Positions 16,154 to 25,122 of a DNA stretch of 64,000 nucleotides are shown piece after piece. The stretch comes from Nonomuraea basaltis (GTDB taxonomy: Bacteria; Actinomycetota; Actinomycetes; Streptosporangiales; Streptosporangiaceae). Under the pieces are notes generated by a model. It was not told where the DNA came from and did not search any database. It was given only the letters and a program-made list of their open reading frames with translations. The stretch spans positions 19,842 through 83,841 of the forward strand of contig NZ_VCJS01000034.1 in assembly GCF_005893125.1 (NCBI RefSeq), written 5' to 3'. The stretch's first letter is position 1, and each line of letters opens with the position of its first letter. Both the position numbers and the translations under genes were made by a program.

Positions 16154-17742
16154 ACCCCGTCATTGAAGCGCCGACGATCGAGTACGGCACGCTGGCGCCG
16201 CTGCTGGTGGTGTTCGGCGCGGCCATCATCGGCGTGCTCGTCGAGGCGTTCGCGCCGCGCTACCTGCGCAAGCCGATCCACGTACCGCTCACCCTGCTGA
16301 GCCTGTTCGGCGCGTTCGCGCTGGTCCTGCTGCAGGTGCTGCGCGGCCAGGTGCCCACCACGCCCTCCGCCATGGGCGCGATCGCGGTGGACGGGCCCTC
16401 GCTGTTCCTCTGGGGCGTCATCCTCGTCCTGTCGTTCGTCTGCGTGCTGCTGATCAACGATGAGGGCCACTTCGTCGCCTCCGCCGCGGCCGTGCCGGGC
16501 AGCGCCGACGAGGAGGAGGCCGAGAGCGTGAGCGGCGGCGCCGGGCACACCGAGGTGTACCCGCTGGTGCTGTTCGCGGTCGGCGGCATGCTGCTGTTCC
16601 CGGCCTCGCACGACCTGCTGATGATGTTCGTCGCCCTCGAGGTCATGTCGCTGCCGCTCTACCTGCTGTGCGGCCTGGCCCGCCGGCGCCGCCTGCTGTC
16701 GCAGGAGGCGTCCATGAAGTACTTCCTGCTGGGCGCGTTCTCCTCGGCGTTCTTCCTGTACGGCACCGCGATGGTCTACGGGTACGCGGGCACCGTCTCG
16801 CTCCCCGGCATCAACCAGGCCATGTCTGCGGGCTCCGGGCTCGACCCGCTGCTGATGATCGGGTTCTCGATGCTCGGCGTGGGCCTGCTGTTCAAGATCG
16901 GCGCGGCGCCGTTCCAGGCCTGGAAGCCGGACGTCTACCAGGGCGCTCCGACGCCCATCACCGCGCTCATGGCCTCGGGCACGCTCGTCGCGGCAATCGG
17001 TGCGGTGCTGCGGGTGTTCTGGGTGGGGCTCGGCAACCTCGACTGGAACTGGCGGCCGATCATCTGGGGCGTGGCCGCGCTGACCATGATCGTCGGTTCG
17101 GTCCTGGCGATCACGCAGACCGAGATCAAGCGGATGCTCGCCTACTCGTCCATCGCGCACGCGGGCTTCCTGCTCGTCGGCGTGATGGCCACGTTCGGCT
17201 CCGCCCCGCAGAACGCCGACTCACTGAAGGCGATCCTGTTTTACCTGGCGGTCTACAGCGTCACCACGGTCGGCGCGTTCGCGGTGGTCACGCTGATCCG
17301 CGACCCGGGCGGCGAGGCGGGGCACCTGTCGCGCTGGGCCGGGCTCGGCAAGCGTGCCCCGGTGCTGGCCGGCGTGTTCGCCTTCTTCCTGCTGGCCTTC
17401 GCCGGCATCCCGCTGACGAGCGGCTTCTTCGGCAAGTACGCGATTTTCGTGGCCGCGGTCAGCAGCGGCACGCAGCCCGGCGACTCGATGGGCGGCTGGA
17501 TGGCCGGCCTGGTCGTCGTGGGCGTGGTGGCCTCCGCGATCGCGGCGTTCTTCTACGTACGCGTGATCGTGCTGATGTTCTTCAGCGAGCCCGCGGCCGA
17601 CGGCCCGGCGATCGCGGTGCCCAGTATGGGGACCGTGGCCGTCATCGCAGTTTCGCTGCTGGTTACCGTAGGGGTGGGGCTCTATCCGGACTCCATGCTC
17701 GGTGTTGCCAGAGACGCTGCCAGCGGCCTGTTCATTAGATAA
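16150..17742 (+). CDS. nuoN: NADH-quinone oxidoreductase subunit N
   Basis: Third antiporter-like subunit of 530 residues, closing the complex I genes. Motifs include LFVALEVMSLPLYLLCGLARR (here MMFVALEVMSLPLY), the PFQAWKPDVYQGAPTPITALMA loop and the FFGKYAIF region. A Ser/Glu-rich insertion at about residues 115-135 faces the solvent. The start is GTG 16150, overlapping nuoM by 4 bases. A prenyl synthase follows only 12 bases after the stop. Confidence 0.95.
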   Translation: MNPVIEAPTIEYGTLAPLLVVFGAAIIGVLVEAFAPRYLRKPIHVPLTLLSLFGAFALVLLQVLRGQVPTTPSAMGAIAVDGPSLFLWGVILVLSFVCVLLINDEGHFVASAAAVPGSADEEEAESVSGGAGHTEVYPLVLFAVGGMLLFPASHDLLMMFVALEVMSLPLYLLCGLARRRRLLSQEASMKYFLLGAFSSAFFLYGTAMVYGYAGTVSLPGINQAMSAGSGLDPLLMIGFSMLGVGLLFKIGAAPFQAWKPDVYQGAPTPITALMASGTLVAAIGAVLRVFWVGLGNLDWNWRPIIWGVAALTMIVGSVLAITQTEIKRMLAYSSIAHAGFLLVGVMATFGSAPQNADSLKAILFYLAVYSVTTVGAFAVVTLIRDPGGEAGHLSRWAGLGKRAPVLAGVFAFFLLAFAGIPLTSGFFGKYAIFVAAVSSGTQPGDSMGGWMAGLVVVGVVASAIAAFFYVRVIVLMFFSEPAADGPAIAVPSMGTVAVIAVSLLVTVGVGLYPDSMLGVARDAASGLFIR

Positions 17743-17754
17743 GGGGATCTCTCT

Positions 17755-18744
17755 ATGTCTGCGCCTCCCGTGGTTGACCTTCCCATTGAGGACGAGCGGT
17801 TGGCGCAGGACGTGGCCACCGGTCTGGCTGCGGTGGAGAAGCTCCTGCGCTCGTCGGTGGAGAGCGAGGACGCCTTCGTCACGGAGGCGTCCAAGCACCT
17901 CATCGAGGCCGGCGGCAAGCGGTTCCGTACGCTGATGGTGCTGCTGGCCGCCCAGTTCGGCGACCCGTCCGCGCCGGGTGTGGTGCCCGGCGCGGTGGTC
18001 ATCGAGCTGACCCACCTGGGCTCGCTCTACCACGACGACGTCATGGACGAGGCCCCGGTACGCCGGGGCTCCCCGTCCGCGAACGCCCGGTGGGACAACA
18101 CCGTGGCCATCCTCACCGGCGACTACCTGTTCGCCCAGGCCTCCGACATCCTGGCCGACCTCGGTCCGGACCTGATCCGCATCCAGGCGCAGACGTTCTC
18201 CCGCCTCGTCCAGGGCCAGATCCGCGAGACCGTCGGTCCGCGCGACGACGAGGACCCGATCGCCCACTACCTCAGCGTCCTGGCCGACAAGACGGGCTCT
18301 CTGATCGCCGCGTCCGGCCGCTTCGGCGCGCTGCTGTCGGGCGCTCCGGCGGACGTCGAGGAGCGGCTCAGCCGCGCGTGCGAGGCCATCGGGGTGGCCT
18401 TTCAGCTCGGGGACGACCTGCTCGACGTGGCCTCCACCGGCATCCAGTCGGGCAAGACCCCGGGCACGGACCTGCGCGAGGGCGTCAAGACCCTCCCGGT
18501 CCTGTACGCCCTCGCGGCCGGCGATTCGCCTCGCCTGACGTCGCTGCTGTCGGGCCCGGTGGCCGAGGAGGACGTGGACGAGGCGCTGACCCTGCTGCGT
18601 GCGCACCCGGCGATGGCCAGGGCGCGGGCGGAGCTGAAGGCGTGGGTGGACCGGGCCCGTGCCGACATTTCCGGTCTGCCCGACATCCCCGCCAGGACCG
18701 CATTTTTGGCGCTATGTGACTACGTGGTCGAGCGTTCCGGCTGA
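17755..18744 (+). CDS. Long-chain polyprenyl diphosphate synthase
   Basis: Trans-isoprenyl diphosphate synthase of 329 residues that likely builds the menaquinone side chain. The first aspartate-rich motif DDVMDEA lies near residues 93-99 and the second, GDDLLD, near 219-225. The residues before the first motif lack the bulky aromatic pair typical of short-chain enzymes (HLGSLYH precedes it), so a long product is plausible. It follows nuoN by 12 bases and is probably co-transcribed. The 3' end overlaps the convergent RarD gene by 33 bases. Confidence 0.9.
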   Translation: MSAPPVVDLPIEDERLAQDVATGLAAVEKLLRSSVESEDAFVTEASKHLIEAGGKRFRTLMVLLAAQFGDPSAPGVVPGAVVIELTHLGSLYHDDVMDEAPVRRGSPSANARWDNTVAILTGDYLFAQASDILADLGPDLIRIQAQTFSRLVQGQIRETVGPRDDEDPIAHYLSVLADKTGSLIAASGRFGALLSGAPADVEERLSRACEAIGVAFQLGDDLLDVASTGIQSGKTPGTDLREGVKTLPVLYALAAGDSPRLTSLLSGPVAEEDVDEALTLLRAHPAMARARAELKAWVDRARADISGLPDIPARTAFLALCDYVVERSG

Positions 18745-19635
18745 TTTCCTGACCCGGGCGGCTTTGCGGGCCGTCCGGAAGCTGTCGTACGTGAAGATCG
18801 CCAAGGCCAGCCAGACGATCGCGAACCCCATCCACCGGCTGGACGGCATGGTCTCCTTGGCGATCAGCACGCCGCACGCGAACTGCAGGACCGGCGCGAT
18901 GTACTGCAGCAGCCCCATCGTGCTCAGCGGCACCCGGATCGCGGCCGCCCCGAAGCAGATCAGCGGCACGGCAGTGATGATGCCGGCCCCGACGAGCAAC
19001 ATGGCATGCCCGACCCCGTGGTTCGGGAAGGTCGACTCCCCGCTCGCCTGCAGGAAGATCAGATATCCCAGCGCGGGGAGGAGCAGCACCAGCGTCTCCA
19101 CGGCGAGACTCTCGGTCGCCGCCACGTTGGCCCGCTTCTTGACCAGCCCGTACACTCCGAAGCTCACCGCCAGCGTCAGCGCGATCCACGGCAGCCGCCC
19201 GTAGTCGAGCGTCAGCACGAGCACCGCGACCGCCCCGGCCCCGACGGCCGCCCATTGCAGCGGGCGCAGCCGCTCGCGCAGCAGCACCACGCCGAACAGC
19301 ACGCTGACCAGCGGATTGATGAAGTACCCCAGCGCGCTCTCCACGATGTGCCCCGTGTTGACCGCGTAGATGTAGGTGCCCCAGTTGAGCGTGACGACGA
19401 TGGCGGCGACCGTCAGCAGTGCCAGCTTCCTGGGTTGCCTGGCCAGCTCCCGGAACCAGGACCAGTGCCTGCGCACGGCGAGGGCGGCGACGACGGCGAC
19501 CAGCGACCACACCATCCGGTGGGCGAGGATCTCGACGGCTCCGGAGGGTTTGAGCAGCGGCCAGTAGAGGGGGAACAGCCCCCACATTGTGTAGGCGGCG
19601 ATCCCGTACAACACGCCACGCCGAGAGTCAGGCAT
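18712..19635 (-). CDS. rarD: EamA/RarD-family transporter
   Basis: DMT-superfamily membrane protein of 307 residues with about ten helices in two EamA repeats. The RarD-type N-terminus GVLYGIAAYTMWGLFPLYWPLL is clear. The substrate is unknown, and E. coli RarD itself has no firm function. The ATG start at 19635 is the first in the frame, and the gene diverges from msrA. Its 3' end overlaps the prenyl synthase stop region by 33 bases, leaving no room for a terminator between them. Confidence 0.85.
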   Translation of the reverse strand: MPDSRRGVLYGIAAYTMWGLFPLYWPLLKPSGAVEILAHRMVWSLVAVVAALAVRRHWSWFRELARQPRKLALLTVAAIVVTLNWGTYIYAVNTGHIVESALGYFINPLVSVLFGVVLLRERLRPLQWAAVGAGAVAVLVLTLDYGRLPWIALTLAVSFGVYGLVKKRANVAATESLAVETLVLLLPALGYLIFLQASGESTFPNHGVGHAMLLVGAGIITAVPLICFGAAAIRVPLSTMGLLQYIAPVLQFACGVLIAKETMPSSRWMGFAIVWLALAIFTYDSFRTARKAARVRKSAGTLDHVVT

Positions 19636-19757
19636 GTGGCCTATCTTCGCCCATTACCACCTTTAACCACAAATCTCCTTCTCTGCATGGAAATGTGTAG
19701 ACCTACTTAAGCGTTGCGGTCTATGTACCCTGGGAAGAGACCTATGGAGGTAGTGCT

Positions 19758-20420
19758 ATGGGCTGGCTGTTCGGCGGCAACAAGACATCGATGGTCCGAC
19801 CTGAGGACGCTCTCCCGGGTCGCACGGAGACCATGCCCGTGCCGGCCCGTCACGCGGTCCTCGACGCCCCGCTCGCCCCGCCGTACCCCTCCGGACTGGA
19901 GGTCGCCGACTTCGGCCTGGGCTGCTTCTGGGGGGCCGAGCGCAAGTTCTGGCAGACGCCCGGGGTCGTCACGACGGCGGTCGGGTATCAGGGCGGATAC
20001 ACCACCAACCCGACGTACGAAGAGGTCTGCAGCGGGCTGACGGGGCACGCGGAGGTCGTGCGGGTCGTCTTCGACCCGGCGAAGGTGTCGTACGAGGAGC
20101 TGCTGCGGGTCTTCTGGGAGGCCCACAACCCCACGCAGGGGATGCGGCAGGGGAACGACGTGGGGACGCAGTATCGGTCGGCGATCTACTACCACTCGGC
20201 GGAGCAGCAGAAGGCGGCGGAGGCGTCGCGGGACGCGTACCAGCGGGTGCTGAAGACGGCCGGATACGGCGAGATCTCCACGGAGATGGCGGAGGCAGGT
20301 CCGTTCTACTTCGCCGAGGAGTATCACCAGCAGTATCTTCACCGCAACATTAACGGCTACTGCGGGATCGGCGGGACGGGCGTGGCCTGTCCGGTCGGCC
20401 TGACCTCCGGCGAGGCGTAG
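19758..20420 (+). CDS. msrA: Peptide-methionine (S)-S-oxide reductase
   Basis: MsrA repair enzyme of 220 residues for oxidised methionine. The catalytic cysteine lies in GLGCFWGAERKFW (Cys56). The C-terminal resolving cysteines lie in NGYCGIGGTGVACPVG. The start ATG 19758 is preferred because GGAGG is 7 bases upstream, and an earlier ATG at 19714 lacks one. A divergent copy of only the C-terminal tail of this family occurs at 33237-33311. Confidence 0.95.
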   Translation: MGWLFGGNKTSMVRPEDALPGRTETMPVPARHAVLDAPLAPPYPSGLEVADFGLGCFWGAERKFWQTPGVVTTAVGYQGGYTTNPTYEEVCSGLTGHAEVVRVVFDPAKVSYEELLRVFWEAHNPTQGMRQGNDVGTQYRSAIYYHSAEQQKAAEASRDAYQRVLKTAGYGEISTEMAEAGPFYFAEEYHQQYLHRNINGYCGIGGTGVACPVGLTSGEA

Positions 20421-20459
20421 ACCTGCACCCTCCCCGCCGGTTGCTGAGCATCCGTCGAG

Positions 20460-21377
20460 TCATTCTTTCACCGACCCGGCGGTGAGGCCGGCGACGATTC
20501 GCCGTTGCAGGAGTAGCACGAGCGCGATCACCGGGACCATGACGATCAGGGATGCCGCCATCTCATCGCCCCAGGGGATCGTGTACGCGCTGGACTGCGC
20601 GCCGATGTTGGAGATCACGACCGGCACGGTCCAGTTGCTGCTGTCCGACACGAAGGAGAGCGCGAACAGGTACTCGTTCCATGCCGCGATGATGGCGAGG
20701 ATCGACGTGGCCGCCAGGCCGGGAGCGGCCAACGGCATCATGATGCGCCAGAAGGTCTGCATCGGGGATGCGCCGTCGATGTATGCGGCTTCTTCGAGTT
20801 CGTGGGGCAGTTGCTGGAAAAAACTGGCCAAGGTCCACACGGTGAAGGGCAGGATGAAGATCAGATAGGTGATGATCAGCGCGGGCAGTGTGTTGTACAG
20901 GTTCGTGGCCGTCAGCATCTTGTACAGCGAGCCGAGGATGGCGATGTTGGGGAACATCGACATCGCCAAGATGATGTAGCGCATCATGCTGCGACCGCGG
21001 AAGCGGAACCGGCCCAGAGCGTAGGCCGCGAACGCGCCCAGAAAAATGGAGATCACCGTGACGGACACGCCGACGATCACCGAGTTGATGATGCTCTGCA
21101 TGAAGCGCGGGTCGCTGAGGGCGTTGTTGAAATGCTGAATCGTGAATTCCTGCGGCACGTAGGCCGCAGGGGTCGCGTAGATCTCCCGATCTGGTGAAAG
21201 AGCTGTCTTCGCGGCCCAGTAGACGGGGAAGAGCAGGAAGACCGCGATCGCGAGGACGAGCAGGTACAACAGCACTCGCCGTACCCAAGCGGCAGGTGTT
21301 CGCCCATGCCAGAGCCGGACCCGGTGCCTCGTCTGCTTCCTCATGGTCGGGATCTGTGGGATCAGGGTGTTGGTCAC
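20460..21377 (-). CDS. Carbohydrate ABC transporter permease (MalG type)
   Basis: Inner-membrane permease of 305 residues with about six helices. The conserved cytoplasmic EAA loop is ELEEAAYIDGASPMQTFWRIMMPLAAPG. The start is taken as GTG 21377, which overlaps the stop of the upstream permease as GTGA. An ATG at 21344 would remove the first 11 residues and is also possible. No ATPase gene accompanies the system, so a shared MsiK-like ATPase elsewhere probably energises it. Confidence 0.88.
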   Translation of the reverse strand: MTNTLIPQIPTMRKQTRHRVRLWHGRTPAAWVRRVLLYLLVLAIAVFLLFPVYWAAKTALSPDREIYATPAAYVPQEFTIQHFNNALSDPRFMQSIINSVIVGVSVTVISIFLGAFAAYALGRFRFRGRSMMRYIILAMSMFPNIAILGSLYKMLTATNLYNTLPALIITYLIFILPFTVWTLASFFQQLPHELEEAAYIDGASPMQTFWRIMMPLAAPGLAATSILAIIAAWNEYLFALSFVSDSSNWTVPVVISNIGAQSSAYTIPWGDEMAASLIVMVPVIALVLLLQRRIVAGLTAGSVKE

Positions 21378-22291
21378 TTGTTGTTCATCCTCGCGTTCAG
21401 GCCCACGTACATCGTGATGAAGACGGCGATGAGCAGCATGGCGGCGACGCTGATCGCCGAGCCGTAGCCTGCCTTGCCGAAGTCGACGATGTTCTGCTCG
21501 ATGTAGATCGACATCGTGGTGGTGTCTGCTCGTGCGCCGAAGAGCACGTAGAACACGTCGAACACGCGCAGTGCGTCCAGACTGCGGAAGACCAGTGCGA
21601 CCAGCAGTGCGGGCCGAAGCTGCGGCAGCGTGATGGAGAAGAACCGCCGGACCGGTCCCGCTCCATCCACCTGCGCGGCCTCCTGAGTGTCGCGCGAAAT
21701 GGATTGCAGCCCGGCCAGCAGCAGGAGCGCCATGAACGGCGTCGTCTTCCATATGTCGATCGCCGAGACCGACAGCAGCGCGGCCGTACGGGTGCCGAAG
21801 AAGTCGAACGGCTCACTGGCCAGGTGCAACTTGTCGACGAGCAAATCGTTGAAGACGCCGTAGCTCTGGTTGAACATCAACTTCCAGATGCTCGCCGAGA
21901 TCACATTGATGATCGCGAACGGAACCAGCAACAGTGCCCGCATGATTCCACGACCGATGAAGACGCTGTGCAACGTCAGCGCGAGAATCATTCCCAGCAC
22001 GACCTCGACCGCGACCGTGATCACCGAGAACTCGATCGTGATCCAGACCGAGGACCAGAAGGCCGCGTCCTCCAGCAGGGTCGTGTAGTTACCCAGGCCG
22101 ATCCAACTGGAGGTGCCGCCGAAGGTGTCGTTGGTGAAGCTGCGGTAGATCGTGGTGATGGCCGGGTACAACGCCACCACAGCCGCCACGGCCAGGCTGG
22201 GAGCCAGCAGGATCCAGGCGAGCCGAGCCTGTTGCGCGGCGAGGCCGGCGCTCGAGTGACGAGCGCGGCCGGAGCGTCGCGGAGCCGTCAT
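21374..22291 (-). CDS. Carbohydrate ABC transporter permease (MalF/UgpA type)
   Basis: Partner permease of 305 residues with six predicted helices. The N-terminal helix WILLAPSLAVAAVVALYPAITTIYRSF and the EAA loop DTQEAAQVDGAGPVRRFFSITLPQLRP are typical. The start ATG 22291 overlaps the stop of the binding-protein gene by 4 bases (ATGA). Longer open frame upstream lies within the binding-protein gene and is not coding in this frame. Confidence 0.9.
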   Translation of the reverse strand: MTAPRRSGRARHSSAGLAAQQARLAWILLAPSLAVAAVVALYPAITTIYRSFTNDTFGGTSSWIGLGNYTTLLEDAAFWSSVWITIEFSVITVAVEVVLGMILALTLHSVFIGRGIMRALLLVPFAIINVISASIWKLMFNQSYGVFNDLLVDKLHLASEPFDFFGTRTAALLSVSAIDIWKTTPFMALLLLAGLQSISRDTQEAAQVDGAGPVRRFFSITLPQLRPALLVALVFRSLDALRVFDVFYVLFGARADTTTMSIYIEQNIVDFGKAGYGSAISVAAMLLIAVFITMYVGLNARMNNK

Positions 22292-23679
22292 CCGATCAGT
22301 TCCCGCAGATCGCCGGCCATCTTCTTCACTCCCGACTCCACGTCCGAACCGCGAAGCATCGCGTTCACCGCCTGGAAAATGATCGTTGATGCCTCGTTGT
22401 ACTGGGCGCCGACCTGGGTCGGACGCGCGAACGGGACGACCTTCTGCTTCAGAGCCGGCAGCGCGGCCTGTACCTCCGCCATGGCGGCGACGGCCGGCTG
22501 GGCGGGGACATCGGCGGAATTGATGGCTCGATAGGCCTGCGCCTCGGGGCTGGTCAGGTAGCGCAGCCACTCCACGGCGGCCTCCGCGTTCTGGCTGTTC
22601 TTGTTGATGGCGACCGCCCATCCGCCGGCGGCCGCGGCGGTCGTGGCGCCGGGCCCGGTGCCCGCGGGCAACGGCGCGACCGCGAACTTCCCGGCGACGT
22701 TCGACCCCTTCTGCAGGTCTTCGGCGTACTCCCAGTTGCGCATGAAGGCCGCGTTGCCTGCACCGAACGCGCTGTGCGTCTCGTCCTCGGTGAATGTGGT
22801 GACGCCTGTCGGAGAGATCTTGCCGACCCAGCTCTGGGCCAGCTTCAGAGCGGCGATCGCTTTCGGGTTGTCGACCGACACGGTGGGTCCGTCGATGAAC
22901 GTGCCGCCGTTGTAGGAGGCTACCCATTCCAGAGCGTTGCAGGTCAAGCCTTCGTAGGCGTTGCCCTGGAAGACGTAGCCGGCGAATGCCTTGTTGGCCT
23001 TCTGCTCACCGGCCTGGATCTTGGTCGCCATGGAGGTGAGCTCGGGCCAGGTGGCCGGCGGCTTGGAGAATCCGTACTTCTCCAGCAGATCGGTCCGGTA
23101 GTAGAGGCGCCCGAACCCGCCGTACCACGGGTAGGCCACGAGGCGGGAGTCGATCGTGTTGACGGCGATGAGGTTGGGGTAGCTCAGCGCGATCTCGGCC
23201 TCGGTGAGATGATCTTTGAGGTCAAGGAGGTACTGGGCCAGCGCGGGCGGATAGATGAGGTCCACCAGCAGGACGTCGGGACTGGCCTGATTGGCGGCGA
23301 GCAGACGCTGGTCCGCGGCGTACGCGTCGGACGTGCTCTTCGGAAGCGGAACGGTCTTGATCTTGATTCCGGTCTCGGCCTCGAACTGCTTCGCCAGTTG
23401 CTGAGTGGTGGACATCTCCGTACCGAAGCCGGGGATGTCGGTGGCGACCGTCGTACCGGCGTATTTCTTGGCGGTGGCGGCGTTGTGCGCGGCTGGAGCG
23501 GCCGGCAGCCCTGCGGCCGACGCGGTGCCGCTGCTTGCGCCGATGCCGCCGCCGATGCCTTTGCCCTCGCCGCAGGCCGCCAGGAGCGCAGCCCCTCCAA
23601 GACCCATCACACCGAAGCGTAGGAAGTGCCGGCGGTCGATGCCGGCTGGGATCGCGCCATGACGCACCGTGTCGTTCAT
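22288..23679 (-). CDS. Extracellular carbohydrate-binding lipoprotein
   Basis: Family-1-like solute-binding protein of 463 residues. The N-terminus combines a twin-arginine-like motif RRHFLRFG with a hydrophobic stretch and the lipobox LLAAC, so it is probably an exported lipoprotein. The start ATG 23679 is chosen because GGAGGA lies 6 bases upstream. An earlier in-frame start would put extra residues before the signal. It is first in the binding protein-permease-permease operon. A 14-bp motif shared with other promoters of the locus lies 57 bases upstream. Confidence 0.9.
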   Translation of the reverse strand: MNDTVRHGAIPAGIDRRHFLRFGVMGLGGAALLAACGEGKGIGGGIGASSGTASAAGLPAAPAAHNAATAKKYAGTTVATDIPGFGTEMSTTQQLAKQFEAETGIKIKTVPLPKSTSDAYAADQRLLAANQASPDVLLVDLIYPPALAQYLLDLKDHLTEAEIALSYPNLIAVNTIDSRLVAYPWYGGFGRLYYRTDLLEKYGFSKPPATWPELTSMATKIQAGEQKANKAFAGYVFQGNAYEGLTCNALEWVASYNGGTFIDGPTVSVDNPKAIAALKLAQSWVGKISPTGVTTFTEDETHSAFGAGNAAFMRNWEYAEDLQKGSNVAGKFAVAPLPAGTGPGATTAAAAGGWAVAINKNSQNAEAAVEWLRYLTSPEAQAYRAINSADVPAQPAVAAMAEVQAALPALKQKVVPFARPTQVGAQYNEASTIIFQAVNAMLRGSDVESGVKKMAGDLRELIG

Positions 23680-23735
23680 CTGGGTCCTCCAGTGGAAGGT
23701 CTGCGTCGATGTAGCGAGACGATAGGCCGACATCG

Positions 23736-23749
23736 GTATAGATGGCTAG
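23736..23749 (+). promoter_or_regulatory. Candidate GntR/HutC operator, site 1
   Basis: GTATAGATGGCTAG, 57 bases upstream of the binding-protein start. It shares 12 identical bases with site 2 and matches site 3 at 12 of 14 positions. The GTATAGA core resembles sites bound by HutC-type GntR regulators of the NagR/DasR kind. A HutC-type regulator is encoded in the locus. Confidence 0.55.
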
Positions 23750-23954
23750 TGTTCCGATACCCAGAATTAACACGATCTTCCATGAGCGCCCCGGGTGGCC
23801 AGGCGGCATTAACGAACCTCTTTGCCGGGGACTGACCAGCTACGTCAGCGAGCCGTGGGTCGTGCGTCAGCCGCGGAGTACGTTCACGGGCGCCAGCCGG
23901 CTGGCCGACCGGCGACCTTGACCGGCACACAGGCGTCTGCTTACATAACGACCT

Positions 23955-23968
23955 GTATAGATGGCTGC
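23955..23968 (+). promoter_or_regulatory. Candidate GntR/HutC operator, site 2
   Basis: GTATAGATGGCTGC, 18 bases upstream of the first Gfo/Idh start and just downstream of the proposed TTGACC/TTACAT promoter. Binding here would block transcription start or elongation into the rightward genes. Confidence 0.55.
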
Positions 23969-23985
23969 TCGCGGAGGTCGAATAC

Positions 23986-25122
23986 ATGCCGGAAGGGACG
24001 AACGGGTCGGGCGTCTGGCGGGTCGCGGTGCTCGGCTTCGATCACATGCATGCCGGCGATCAGCTGCGCCTCGCCGCCGAACACCCCAGCGTGGAGCTGG
24101 TAGGCGCGTGGGATGACCGGCCAAGCCGTGGCAGAAGCGTGCTCGCACACCTGGGCCTGCCTGAGACCCTGCTCTACACCGACGTCGACGAGATGCTTCA
24201 GCGCGCATCGCCGCAGATCGTCATCGTGTGCTCGACGACCGCCGACCATGTGCGCTGGGCCGAGTACCTGGCTTCCCATCGGGTGCATGTGGTCGTCGAG
24301 AAGCCCTTCGCATCCTCGCTGGCCGATGCCGATCGCATGATCGCCGCCATGCGCGACACCGGACGCACGCTGACGGTCAACTGGCCGCTGGCGTGGTATC
24401 CGCCCCATCGCACGACCAAGCGGCTGGTCGGCGAGGGAGCCATCGGGGAGGTCGTCGAGATCCACTACTACGACGGCAACCGTGGGCCCCTCAAACACGC
24501 ACACGACAAGCGCGAGGTCGCGACGGGCGAAGACGTCGCCACCAAGAACGCGTCATGGTGGTATCAGCGAGCCGCGGGCGGCGGTTCACTACTGGACTAC
24601 CTCGGGTACGGCGTCACGCTGGGCACCTGGTTCCGCGACGGGGAACTGCCGAGCGAGGTGACGGCGGTGACCTACCTCCCGCCCGGATTGGAGGTGGACG
24701 AGCAGTCGGTCGTCACCGCGGCCTACCCCGGCGGCCTGTCCACGTTCCAGACCCGGTGGGGTACTTTCACCGATCCGTGGACCATCCAGTCCGCGCCGCG
24801 TTGTGGATTCACCGTCATCGGTTCTGAGGGAGTCATCACGAGCTGGGATTACGCCGAGACCATCACCCTGCACACCGCCGCCCGGCCGGAAGGCGCCCCG
24901 GTCGCCGTGGACGTGCTGCCGGCGGCCGAACGGGATCACCTCGGACTGCTCATCGATTCGCTGGAGCGCGACGTACCGGTCGCCGGACCGAGTTCCTGGG
25001 GCATCTCCCGGGCGGGACAGCAGATTGTCGATGCGGCCATCTTGAGCGCACGCCTGCGCAGACCGGTCTCGCTCGCGGACGTCGCCGCTGCTCAGCCGCT
25101 TACGGTCGGGACCGGCCGATGA
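23986..25122 (+). CDS. Gfo/Idh/MocA-family oxidoreductase
   Basis: NAD(P)-dependent sugar oxidoreductase of 378 residues. The N-terminal Rossmann segment is VAVLGFDHMHAGDQLRLAAEHPSVELVGAWD. Here the usual glycine-rich GxGxxG is replaced by GFDHMHAG, as in a subset of the family. The catalytic EKP motif appears as VVEKPFASS. The start ATG 23986 has GGAGG 8 bases upstream. The exact sugar is unknown. It overlaps the next Gfo/Idh gene by 4 bases. Confidence 0.87.
   Translation: MPEGTNGSGVWRVAVLGFDHMHAGDQLRLAAEHPSVELVGAWDDRPSRGRSVLAHLGLPETLLYTDVDEMLQRASPQIVIVCSTTADHVRWAEYLASHRVHVVVEKPFASSLADADRMIAAMRDTGRTLTVNWPLAWYPPHRTTKRLVGEGAIGEVVEIHYYDGNRGPLKHAHDKREVATGEDVATKNASWWYQRAAGGGSLLDYLGYGVTLGTWFRDGELPSEVTAVTYLPPGLEVDEQSVVTAAYPGGLSTFQTRWGTFTDPWTIQSAPRCGFTVIGSEGVITSWDYAETITLHTAARPEGAPVAVDVLPAAERDHLGLLIDSLERDVPVAGPSSWGISRAGQQIVDAAILSARLRRPVSLADVAAAQPLTVGTGR

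Larger units (their letters stand above)
23680..23985. promoter_or_regulatory. Divergent promoter region of the sugar locus
   Basis: This 306-base gap separates the leftward transporter operon from the rightward Gfo/Idh genes. It carries two copies of a 12-mer, GTATAGATGGCT, listed separately. For the rightward unit a plausible promoter is TTGACC (23918-23923) followed 17-18 bases later by TTACAT/TACATA (23941-23947), which puts the second motif near the transcription start. No gene is visible in it. Confidence 0.6.
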
